A DNA stretch of 34,649 nucleotides, from NCBI GenBank assembly GCA_009886265.1, contig QXZR01000108.1:1-34649 (forward strand), written 5' to 3'. The notes beneath the pieces were generated by a model. The model was given only the letters and a program-made list of their open reading frames with translations, ran no database searches and was not told the origin of the DNA. Source of the DNA: Flavobacteriaceae bacterium (GTDB taxonomy: Bacteria; Bacteroidota; Bacteroidia; Flavobacteriales; Flavobacteriaceae). Of this stretch, positions 1-6,058 are shown one piece after another. Both the position numbers and the translations under genes were made by a program. Within the stretch, counting starts at the first letter, position 1. Each line of letters opens with the position of its first letter.

Positions 1-73
1 TTAGTTTATAAATTTAATTATTTCATTTGTAATTACTAACGATTTGCTAATATTAATGTTAAAGCAAAAAATA

Positions 74-104
74 TTGCCTGATATAATACAAGATTGTATA
101 TTTG
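74..104 (+). promoter_or_regulatory. Bacteroidota-type promoter of rplU-rpmA
   Basis: A TTG at 74-76 is followed after 20 bases by TATATTTG at 97-104, matching the Bacteroidota -33/-7 consensus (TTG, then TAnnTTTG). The start codon lies 36 bases downstream. Positions 1-73 are AT-rich and hold nothing else I can identify. Confidence 0.65.
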
Positions 105-140
105 CGCTCGCTTCAATAAGAAGTGTTAAAAACAAAAGAT

Positions 141-677
141 ATGTTTGCAATCGTAGAGATAGCAGGGCAGCAATTTAAAGTTGCAAAAGACCAAAAGGTA
201 TTTGTTCACCGATTGGACGCCAAAACAGGAGACAAGGTTTCTTTTGACCAAGTCTTTATGATGGCTGACGGTGATAAGATTACTGTAGGCGCCCCAGCTG
301 TAGCCAATGCTTCAGTAGAAGCAAAAGTGGTTCGTCACCTAAAGGATGACAAAGTAATAGTATTTAAAAAGAAACGCCGCAAGGGTTACCGTGTTAAAAA
401 CGGTCACCGTCAGTCGTTGACAGAAATTGTCATCGAATCTGTTGGAGTTGGTAAAGCCAAGAAGGCTGCACCAAAAGCTAAGGCAGAAGCGCCTAAAGCA
501 GAAGCACCAAAAGCTGCAGCTCCAAAGGCTGCAAAAAAAGCTGCCCCTAAAGCAGCTGCTGATTTTTCTTCAAAAACAGTAGCCGAGCTTAAGGAGCTAG
601 CCAAAGCAGCAGGAATTGCAGGAATTTCATCTATGAAAAAAGCCGACTTGATTGCGGCACTTGAAGCAAAAAAATAA
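141..677 (+). CDS. rplU: 50S ribosomal protein L21 with C-terminal SAP-like extension
   Basis: L21 is a structural protein of the large ribosomal subunit that binds 23S rRNA. Residues 1-103 form the usual L21 core, opening with FAIVEIAGQQFKV and containing the basic FKKKRRKGYRVKNGHRQ rRNA-binding stretch. I chose the ATG at 141 because family members begin at this point; an in-frame GTG at 123 would add six residues. At 178 residues it is far longer than the roughly 103 of E. coli L21. Residues 104-140 are an Ala/Lys/Pro-rich low-complexity linker, and 141-178 resemble a SAP or Rho-N helix-extended-loop-helix motif (TVAELKELAKAAGI, then MKKADLIAAL). Tails of this kind occur in other Bacteroidota L21 proteins. 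It is followed 11 bases later by rpmA, the near-universal partner. Confidence 0.97.
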   Translation: MFAIVEIAGQQFKVAKDQKVFVHRLDAKTGDKVSFDQVFMMADGDKITVGAPAVANASVEAKVVRHLKDDKVIVFKKKRRKGYRVKNGHRQSLTEIVIESVGVGKAKKAAPKAKAEAPKAEAPKAAAPKAAKKAAPKAAADFSSKTVAELKELAKAAGIAGISSMKKADLIAALEAKK

Positions 678-688
678 AAGATTAAGCC

Positions 689-949
689 ATGGCACACAAA
701 AAAGGAGTAGGTAGTTCGAAGAACGGAAGAGAATCGGAATCGAAACGCTTAGGCGTTAAGATTTTTGGTGGACAACAGGCTATCGCTGGGAACATTATTG
801 TTCGTCAACGCGGTACAGCACACCACCCAGGAGATAATGTATACTTAGGTAAAGACCATACGCTTCACGCTAGAGTGGACGGAGTAGTGCGTTTTACCAA
901 AAAGAAAAACAATCGCTCGTATGTTTCTGTAGATCCTATTCAGGCCTAA
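689..949 (+). CDS. rpmA: 50S ribosomal protein L27
   Basis: L27 is a large-subunit protein whose N-terminal tail reaches towards the peptidyl transferase centre. The 86-residue product starts [22 protein letters not shown] and carries the family motif [21 protein letters not shown]. It starts directly with MAHKKG, so it lacks the cleavable N-terminal extension seen in Firmicutes L27. It lies 11 bases after rplU in the same operon, which ends at the strong terminator at 972-998. Confidence 0.98.
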   Translation: MAHKKGVGSSKNGRESESKRLGVKIFGGQQAIAGNIIVRQRGTAHHPGDNVYLGKDHTLHARVDGVVRFTKKKNNRSYVSVDPIQA

Positions 950-971
950 ACAGTAAACTATAAGAAAAAAC

Positions 972-998
972 AAAACCCCGCCATTGGCGGGGTTTTTT
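972..998. terminator. Bidirectional intrinsic terminator between rpmA and ahcY
   Basis: CCCCGCC (976-982) pairs perfectly with GGCGGGG (986-992) around an ATT loop. AAAA precedes the stem and a run of six T follows it. The reverse strand also carries a T-rich tract after the hairpin, so it can end both rplU-rpmA and the convergent ahcY transcript, whose stop codon is at 1022-1024. Confidence 0.95.
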
Positions 999-1021
999 GG
1001 TTTTAACAAATAAGTTACAGT

Positions 1022-2338
1022 TTAGTATCTGTAATATTCAGGTTTATAAGGTCCTTGAACAGGAACGCTAATATAATCTGCTTGGTCTTTGTCTAGCTCT
1101 TCAAGTTCAACGCCTAGTTTTTCTAGGTGCAAATGCGCTACTTTTTCATCTAAGTGCTTAGGTAACATATACACCTTGTTTTCGTAACTATCTGCATTTT
1201 TCCAAAGCTCTATTTGCGCCAACGTTTGGTTTGTAAAGGAGTTACTCATCACAAAACTAGGGTGGCCCGTAGCACATCCTAGGTTTACCAACCTACCTTC
1301 AGCTAAAACAATAATGTCTTTGCCTTCAACGGTATACTTATCTACTTGTGGCTTAATTTCTACTTTGCTTTCGCCGTAGTTTCCGTTTAACCAAGCCATG
1401 TCAATTTCGTTATCAAAGTGTCCAATGTTACATACAATGGCCTTGTCCTTCATGGCACGGAAATGTCGTTCAGCAACAATGTCTTTGTTCCCTGTCGCCG
1501 TTACAATAATGTCTGCATTACCAATAACTGTGTCTAGTTTTTTTACTTCAAAACCATCCATAGAGGCTTGAAGCGCACAAATAGGATCAATTTCAGTAAC
1601 GGTTACTATGGCTCCTGCTCCTTGGAAAGAAGCAACGGTGCCTTTACCAACATCACCATATCCAGCAACAACAACGCGCTTTCCAGCAAGCATGATGTCT
1701 GTTGCACGGCGTACCGCATCAACCGCTGATTCTTTACAGCCGTATTTGTTGTCAAACTTCGACTTGGTTACCGAGTCGTTTACGTTAATGGCAGGTAACG
1801 GAAGTGTTCCGTTTTGCATACGCTCATACAAACGATGCACACCTGTGGTTGTTTCTTCTGAGAGTCCTTTGATACCTGCAGCAAGCTCAGGAAATTCATC
1901 AAGAATCATATTGGTTAGGTCGCCACCATCATCTAAAATCAAGTTTAGGGGTTTGCGATCTTCACCAAAGAATATCGTTTGTTCAATACACCAGTTGAAT
2001 TCTTCTTCATTCATGCCTTTCCAAGCATAAACTGGAATTCCAGCAGCAGCAATAGCCGCTGCAGCATGGTCTTGTGTTGAGAAAATATTACATGAACTCC
2101 ATGTAACATCTGCCCCAAGCGCTGTAAGTGTTTCGATTAGCACAGCTGTTTGAATGGTCATGTGCAAGCATCCAGCGATGCGCGCACCTTTCAGCGGCTG
2201 CTCTGCACCATATTCTTCACGCAGTGCCATCAGTCCAGGCATTTCTGCCTCTGCCAATTCAATTTCTTTTCTTCCCCAATCAGCCAAAGTAATGTCTTTG
2301 ACTTTATAAGGTACGTAGGTAGTCGTTTTCGTAGCCAT
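1022..2338 (-). CDS. ahcY: Adenosylhomocysteinase (S-adenosyl-L-homocysteine hydrolase)
   Basis: This cytosolic NAD-dependent enzyme splits S-adenosylhomocysteine into adenosine and homocysteine, removing the inhibitory product of methyltransferases. The 438-residue protein shows the full family pattern: an N-terminal substrate domain with [16 protein letters not shown], the [17 protein letters not shown] segment with the catalytic Lys and Asp region, the NAD-binding Rossmann motif [12 protein letters not shown], and the C-terminal end YKPEYYRY. I start at the ATG at 2338 (MATKTTTY); an upstream in-frame codon at 2362 would add eight untypical residues and overlap the promoter region. It is transcribed alone, divergently from the phosphopantetheinyl transferase, and ends at the terminator 972-998. 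Confidence 0.97.
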   Translation of the reverse strand: MATKTTTYVPYKVKDITLADWGRKEIELAEAEMPGLMALREEYGAEQPLKGARIAGCLHMTIQTAVLIETLTALGADVTWSSCNIFSTQDHAAAAIAAAGIPVYAWKGMNEEEFNWCIEQTIFFGEDRKPLNLILDDGGDLTNMILDEFPELAAGIKGLSEETTTGVHRLYERMQNGTLPLPAINVNDSVTKSKFDNKYGCKESAVDAVRRATDIMLAGKRVVVAGYGDVGKGTVASFQGAGAIVTVTEIDPICALQASMDGFEVKKLDTVIGNADIIVTATGNKDIVAERHFRAMKDKAIVCNIGHFDNEIDMAWLNGNYGESKVEIKPQVDKYTVEGKDIIVLAEGRLVNLGCATGHPSFVMSNSFTNQTLAQIELWKNADSYENKVYMLPKHLDEKVAHLHLEKLGVELEELDKDQADYISVPVQGPYKPEYYRY

Positions 2339-2343
2339 ATTTG

Positions 2344-2351
2344 TATATTTG
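2344..2351 (+). promoter_or_regulatory. Probable -7 box for the 2388-5913 operon
   Basis: TATATTTG matches TAnnTTTG and lies 36 bases before the phosphopantetheinyl transferase ATG. I see no good -33 TTG at the expected distance. It lies between the ahcY start and the ahcY promoter, so the two divergent transcripts would overlap at their 5' ends. Confidence 0.4.
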
Positions 2352-2370
2352 ATTTCTAGCAATTAGCTGA

Positions 2371-2402
2371 CAAATTTACAACATATCATGCCCATTTACA
2401 AA
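2371..2402 (-). promoter_or_regulatory. Promoter of ahcY
   Basis: On the reverse strand a TTTG (2402-2399) is followed after exactly 20 bases by TAAATTTG (2378-2371), a full match to the Bacteroidota -33/-7 consensus. The ahcY ATG is 32 bases downstream. The -33 element falls inside the first codons of the divergent phosphopantetheinyl transferase gene. Confidence 0.7.
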
Positions 2403-3002
2403 AAGGACAAGATTTCTTACAATACACTTTTTTTGGTGTGGCAGATAGATGAAACTGAGGATTGGTTGCGCCAAGACATTTCACTTACCGATATGTGTAT
2501 CAACAGGTTAGGCACTATGAAATCCACTGTACACCGAAAAGGCTTTTTGAGCGTTAGGCATTTGCTCAAGGCACTTGGATACACCCCAGCTGCATTGCAT
2601 TACGATGCTTTTGGAAAACCACATTTAGCTGACGGAAAATTTATTTCCATTACGCATTCTCATAATTTTGCTGCAATAGCAGTGGGTGACAACCCCCTTG
2701 GAATTGATATCGAAAAAGAACGACCCAAAGTACAGCGTATTGCACCTAAATTCTTACATAGCTCAGAGCATATGTCAGAAGAAACAGATCGTTTTAGAAC
2801 CACGCAATGGTGCATAAAAGAAGCCGCCTACAAGGCCTTTGGTAAAAAAGGATTGAGCTTTCTTCACCATATTAGAACTACTCAAATGGAAAGTGAGCAC
2901 CCCGTTGCAGCGGTTCATATAAATGAACAAATAATTGAATTAAAAAACTGGATTTATCATTGGCCGCAATTTTCTTGTGCCATAGCCATCAAAACATCAT
3001 AA
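2388..3002 (+). CDS. 4'-phosphopantetheinyl transferase (Sfp-like)
   Basis: Enzymes of this superfamily move the phosphopantetheine arm of coenzyme A onto a serine of acyl or peptidyl carrier proteins. The 204-residue protein carries the three family landmarks: ISITHS at residues 86-91, the Mg-binding GIDIE at 105-109, and WCIKEAAYK at 141-149. The length matches Sfp-type rather than the shorter AcpS-type enzymes. It is the first gene of a forward run in which the next four genes follow with gaps or overlaps of a few bases. Its pairing with thiamine genes may simply reflect shared transcription. The carrier-protein substrate cannot be read from the sequence. Confidence 0.9.
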   Translation: MPIYKKDKISYNTLFLVWQIDETEDWLRQDISLTDMCINRLGTMKSTVHRKGFLSVRHLLKALGYTPAALHYDAFGKPHLADGKFISITHSHNFAAIAVGDNPLGIDIEKERPKVQRIAPKFLHSSEHMSEETDRFRTTQWCIKEAAYKAFGKKGLSFLHHIRTTQMESEHPVAAVHINEQIIELKNWIYHWPQFSCAIAIKTS

Positions 3003-3004
3003 AA

Positions 3005-3265
3005 ATGGAAATATCTGTTGAGCTAACATTAACCCCGCTTCAAGATAATTTTGAACCCCCAATAGTTGCATATATTAAAGCACTTCGCGCTTCTGGATGC
3101 ACCATTAAAGAAAGCCCTCTTAGCACACAAGTATATGGGGAGTTTGATACCGTAATGACGCTCATTACAAATACCACCAAGAAAGCATTTGAAGAAAGTG
3201 AACATATTATTCTAAACATGAAAATAGTTAAAACCAATCGCAGTGACTATGAGCCCTCTTTTTGA
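3005..3265 (+). CDS. Thiamine-binding protein, YkoF/DUF77 (MTH1187) family
   Basis: This 86-residue cytosolic protein resembles the small ferredoxin-like-fold family (DUF77, MTH1187/YkoF type) in which thiamine or hydroxymethylpyrimidine binding has been described. The recognisable parts are the N-terminal MEISVELTLTPL strand, the segment IVAYIKALRASGCTIKESPLSTQVYGE, read here in two stretches as IVAYIKALRASG and TIKESPLSTQVYGE, and the second strand pair around the C terminus. The ATG at 3005 lies 2 bases after the previous stop; a longer reading from 2960 would run inside the upstream gene and is rejected. The next gene overlaps its 3' end by 17 bases, suggesting coupled translation. Its place before a PnuC-type transporter and near a TPP riboswitch supports a thiamine role. 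Confidence 0.8.
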   Translation: MEISVELTLTPLQDNFEPPIVAYIKALRASGCTIKESPLSTQVYGEFDTVMTLITNTTKKAFEESEHIILNMKIVKTNRSDYEPSF

Positions 3266-3878
3266 GTTTTTATTCGAACAATATTCAAGCTATGCAGCTG
3301 TGGATATTACACTCGAAATTACAGCTGTTATTTTCGGCTTTTTAAGTGTTTGGTTTGCCAAGCAGAACAATATTTGGGTATTTCCCACAGGGCTTATTTC
3401 TACTGCGATATTTGTGTACTTACTTTATAAATGGGTACTGCTAGGTGACATGATGATTAACGCTTACTATTTTGCCATGAGTGTCTATGGCTGGTACATA
3501 TGGACGCGAAAAGCAAACGATGTCTTTACTCCCATATCGCGTACTACAGCAGCAGAAAAAAAGACCTCCATAATTATTTTTGTAGCAACACTCGTCTTTG
3601 TTTTTGCAATATATGAGTCGGTGGGAAAGTGGAACACCTGGACAGCCTATGTTGATACGCTTACCACAGCTGTATTTTTTGTAGGCATGTGGTTAATGGC
3701 ACGTAAAAAAATTGAAAACTGGATTTTTTGGATTGTAGGTGATGTTATTTCGGTTCCCTTATACCTTTACAAAGGACTCGCTTTTACCTCCGTTCAATAC
3801 CTTATATTTACACTCATTGCCATTTACGGTTATTTAGCATGGAAGAAAACCTTAAACAACACTCAAGCAGCTGTATAA
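3249..3878 (+). CDS. pnuC: PnuC-family transporter, probably for thiamine (PnuT-like)
   Basis: PnuC-family proteins are inner-membrane facilitators for vitamin precursors (nicotinamide riboside, thiamine or riboflavin) that are trapped inside by phosphorylation. The 209-residue protein is strongly hydrophobic with about seven membrane segments and shows family signatures: QNNIWVFPTGLIS, YYFAMSVYGWYIW, and WIFWIVGDVISVPLYLYKGL. I use the ATG at 3249; a GTG at 3243 is an alternative. It overlaps the thiamine-binding gene by 17 bases and the kinase gene by 40. In Bacteroidota, PnuC relatives next to TPP riboswitches and TonB receptors have been assigned to thiamine, so I infer thiamine, but nicotinamide riboside remains possible because the next gene is NadR-like. 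Confidence 0.85.
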   Translation: MSPLFEFLFEQYSSYAAVDITLEITAVIFGFLSVWFAKQNNIWVFPTGLISTAIFVYLLYKWVLLGDMMINAYYFAMSVYGWYIWTRKANDVFTPISRTTAAEKKTSIIIFVATLVFVFAIYESVGKWNTWTAYVDTLTTAVFFVGMWLMARKKIENWIFWIVGDVISVPLYLYKGLAFTSVQYLIFTLIAIYGYLAWKKTLNNTQAAV

Positions 3879-4396
3879 GAGTTGTGTTTTTTGGACCTGA
3901 ATCTACTGGCAAAACGACGCTGGCCAAGGCTCTGGCAAAAGCATTTAAAACAAGATGGGTACCTGAATTTGCACGCGAATATCTCGAAGAAAAACGGGCA
4001 CGAACTGGTGAAATATGTACTCCAGAAGATATTTATCCTATTGCTGAAGGGCAAATGAGACTAGAAAATCAAGCACTCCAACAAGCCGATAGATTTCTAT
4101 TTTGTGATACAAATTTGCTTTCTACCGAAGTATATGCAAAAGCTTATTTTGATGGCTGGTGTGACACACGCGTTTTAGAGGCAAACAAAGTAAATCACTA
4201 CGACATATACTTTTTAACGGATATTGACGTTCCTTTTGAGCAAGACTTGTTGCGTGACCGTCCCCATCAACGGCAAGAGATGTTAGCCGCTTTTAAAACT
4301 GCGCTAAACGAACACAATATTACCTACACTATTTTACAAGGTTCCCATGAGGCACGCATTTTGCAAGTCATGGACTATTTAAAACAATATGTATGA
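3839..4396 (+). CDS. NadR-like P-loop kinase (AAA_28 type)
   Basis: The 185-residue protein has a Walker A motif GPESTGKTT at residues 19-27, followed by VPEFAREYLEE, both hallmarks of the ribosylnicotinamide-kinase domain of NadR. The DTNLLSTEVYAKAYF segment contains the acidic Walker-B-like position. The NMN adenylyltransferase and HTH domains of full NadR are missing, so this is the stand-alone kinase-like form. It is embedded between a PnuC-type transporter (40-base overlap) and a DUF4301 gene (4-base ATGA overlap). A kinase beside a PnuC facilitator fits metabolic trapping of the imported vitamin. Thiamine is my inferred substrate from context; nicotinamide riboside is the main alternative. 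Confidence 0.8.
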   Translation: MEENLKQHSSSCIRVVFFGPESTGKTTLAKALAKAFKTRWVPEFAREYLEEKRARTGEICTPEDIYPIAEGQMRLENQALQQADRFLFCDTNLLSTEVYAKAYFDGWCDTRVLEANKVNHYDIYFLTDIDVPFEQDLLRDRPHQRQEMLAAFKTALNEHNITYTILQGSHEARILQVMDYLKQYV

Positions 4397-5913
4397 AACA
4401 TAGTTTTTCGAAACAAGATTTAGCACTATTTGAAGATGTTGGCATCTCAACAGATGATGTAGCAGCGCAACTTACACTTCTTGAAAAAGAGAGCAATGCT
4501 ACCAAACTGAATAGGCCAGCCACTCAAGGCGACGGCATACAAGTGTTATCACAACAACAAATGCAGGACTATGCCGCAATATTTGATTCGGTAAAAGAGT
4601 CTTTTTCACTTGTTCGCTTTATACCGGCATCTGGAATGGCCACTCGGATGTTTAAATTCTTGCATTATTTTGCCAATCGCTATGATCCCAATAAGGAAAC
4701 CTTACGTAGCTATCTCAACAGAAAAAAGACATACAAACTCGCCATATTTTTGGGTGGACTTGAAAAACTCCCTTTCTACCAAAGCATAAAATCTCAAATA
4801 ACAGAACTTCAAAATGGTGCTTTTCAAAAAGATTACAGGTTTCTGTTCATTCAAAAAACAGTAGCGCTATTAAGTACGCTGCCCAAAGCGCTTATTCCTT
4901 TTCACAACTACAAGGGTGATATCCGGAATGCTGCAGAAGAACAGTTGTTTTTTTCAAAGGAATTTATGGTAGCTAACAAGTCCATGAACATTCACTTTAC
5001 CATTCCGCCAGCATCAAAAGAAAGCTTTCAGCAGTCACTTTCAAAAAGCGTTGGCCAAATAAACACAACCGCCTCTATTCAAACCCACGTTTCTTTTTCT
5101 CATCAAAAAAGAAGTACAGATGCCATTGCTGCCAAGTTGGATAACAGTCCTTATCGCGATCAAGATGGGAATCTTTTTTTCAGGGCGGCAGGCCACGGGG
5201 CACTTATCGACAACCTAAACGACTTGAAAGAAGCCGTTGTTTTTTTAAGTAATATTGATAATGTTGCTGTTGGGGCTTATCACGAAAAAGCAAGCTATTA
5301 CAAAAAAATACTGGCAGGTGTGCTGCTATCCAAGCTAGAACAAATCTATAAGTTCAGTCAGGCGCTGGAAAATCAAGCCACAACGGATTTGGATTTGATT
5401 AAAACATTTGTTCAAGATCAACTCAATGTAGGTGTTCCCAAAAACTTGTCTAGAGAAGCTTTGCACGCATTCCTACAACAAAAGCTTAACCGTCCATTAC
5501 GTGTTTGTGGTATGGTTAAAAATGAAGGTGAGCCCGGCGGAGGTCCTTTTTGGGTTGAAAAGTCAGGTCAGACGAGTCTTCAAATTGTTGAGAGTGCACA
5601 AGTCAATATGTCAAATACCGCTCAAAAAGATATTTTTAAATCGGGCACGCACTTCAATCCAGTTGATATTGTTTGCGCTACCTATGACTACAAAGGGAAT
5701 AAATATAATTTGAAAAATTTTGTAGACAACGACAGTTTCTTTGTGGTTGAAAAGTCCATGGGTGGAGTAGCTATAAAGGCCATGGAACGTCCCGGTTTGT
5801 GGAATGGTGGCATGGCAGATTGGAACACCATTTTTGTGGAAGTACCCGTCCGTACTTTTAATCCTGTGAAAACAGTAAATGATTTGTTGCGACCCATGCA
5901 CCAATCGATTTAA
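4393..5913 (+). CDS. DUF4301 family protein
   Basis: The 506-residue soluble protein belongs to the uncharacterised DUF4301 family by its recognisable core: RFIPASGMATRMFK near residues 75-88, the YKGDIRNAAEEQ segment, FRAAGHGALIDNLNDL, and CGMVKNEGEPGGGPFWV. No signal peptide or membrane segment is visible. The PASGMATRM element loosely resembles the PAAGxGxRM nucleotide-binding signature of sugar nucleotidyltransferases, but this is only a visual resemblance. It starts within the ATGA shared with the kinase stop codon, so it is translationally coupled, and it lies just before the TPP-riboswitch-controlled receptor. No function is established; a role linked to vitamin salvage is inferred from context alone. 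Confidence 0.85.
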   Translation: MKHSFSKQDLALFEDVGISTDDVAAQLTLLEKESNATKLNRPATQGDGIQVLSQQQMQDYAAIFDSVKESFSLVRFIPASGMATRMFKFLHYFANRYDPNKETLRSYLNRKKTYKLAIFLGGLEKLPFYQSIKSQITELQNGAFQKDYRFLFIQKTVALLSTLPKALIPFHNYKGDIRNAAEEQLFFSKEFMVANKSMNIHFTIPPASKESFQQSLSKSVGQINTTASIQTHVSFSHQKRSTDAIAAKLDNSPYRDQDGNLFFRAAGHGALIDNLNDLKEAVVFLSNIDNVAVGAYHEKASYYKKILAGVLLSKLEQIYKFSQALENQATTDLDLIKTFVQDQLNVGVPKNLSREALHAFLQQKLNRPLRVCGMVKNEGEPGGGPFWVEKSGQTSLQIVESAQVNMSNTAQKDIFKSGTHFNPVDIVCATYDYKGNKYNLKNFVDNDSFFVVEKSMGGVAIKAMERPGLWNGGMADWNTIFVEVPVRTFNPVKTVNDLLRPMHQSI

Positions 5914-5919
5914 TTGAAC

Positions 5920-5927
5920 TATATTTG
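5920..5927 (+). promoter_or_regulatory. -7 promoter box for the TPP riboswitch transcript
   Basis: TATATTTG matches TAnnTTTG and ends 12 bases before the conserved part of the riboswitch begins, so transcription would start just at the aptamer. No clear -33 element is present. It implies that the TonB receptor has its own promoter in addition to any read-through from the upstream operon. Confidence 0.6.
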
Positions 5928-5932
5928 TAACC

Positions 5933-6003
5933 ATCTCTAGGGGTGCCTAACGGCTGAGATTATACCCATTGAACCTGGGCAGGTAATGCTGCCAAGGAAT
6001 TTG
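5933..6003 (+). ncRNA. TPP riboswitch (THI element)
   Basis: The conserved THI-box blocks occur in order: GGGGTGCC at 5940-5947, GGCTGAGAT at 5952-5960 (the pyrimidine-sensing CTGAGA), ACCC at 5964-5967, GAACCTG at 5971-5977 and GGTAATGC at 5982-5989 (pyrophosphate-sensing side). Weak P1 pairing can form between the bases just before 5940 and GGAAT near 5996-6000. The element lies between the DUF4301 stop and the TonB receptor start, in the sense orientation, so it most likely represses receptor synthesis when thiamine pyrophosphate is plentiful. Confidence 0.95.
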
Positions 6004-6035
6004 TTTCACTTAAAAACCATCGTAAATAATACCCC

Positions 6036-6058
6036 TTTATTTGCTTCACGCAAATGAA
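6036..6058 (+). promoter_or_regulatory. Hairpin sequestering the TonB receptor start codon
   Basis: ATTTGC (6039-6044) pairs with GCAAAT (6050-6055) around a TTCAC loop, and the stem can extend outward through T6038-G6056, T6037-A6057 and T6036-A6058. The 3' arm contains the ATG (6054-6056). No T-run follows, so this looks like a translational rather than a terminator-type expression platform of the upstream riboswitch. An 11-base near-copy of the 5' arm and loop lies at 5999-6009. Confidence 0.6.

Noticed and set aside
479-560. Ala/Lys/Pro codon repeats in rplU as a possible tandem-repeat locus or frameshift hotspot
   Set aside because: The repeats are imperfect at the DNA level and in frame; they are better explained as a low-complexity protein linker.
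1608-2030. Forward open frame of 140 codons inside ahcY
   Set aside because: It is the antisense shadow of the NAD-binding part of ahcY; no start context or homology supports it.
5611-5934. Reverse-strand open frame of 107 codons under the DUF4301 gene
   Set aside because: It lies almost wholly inside the well-supported DUF4301 gene and shows no protein-like composition or motif.
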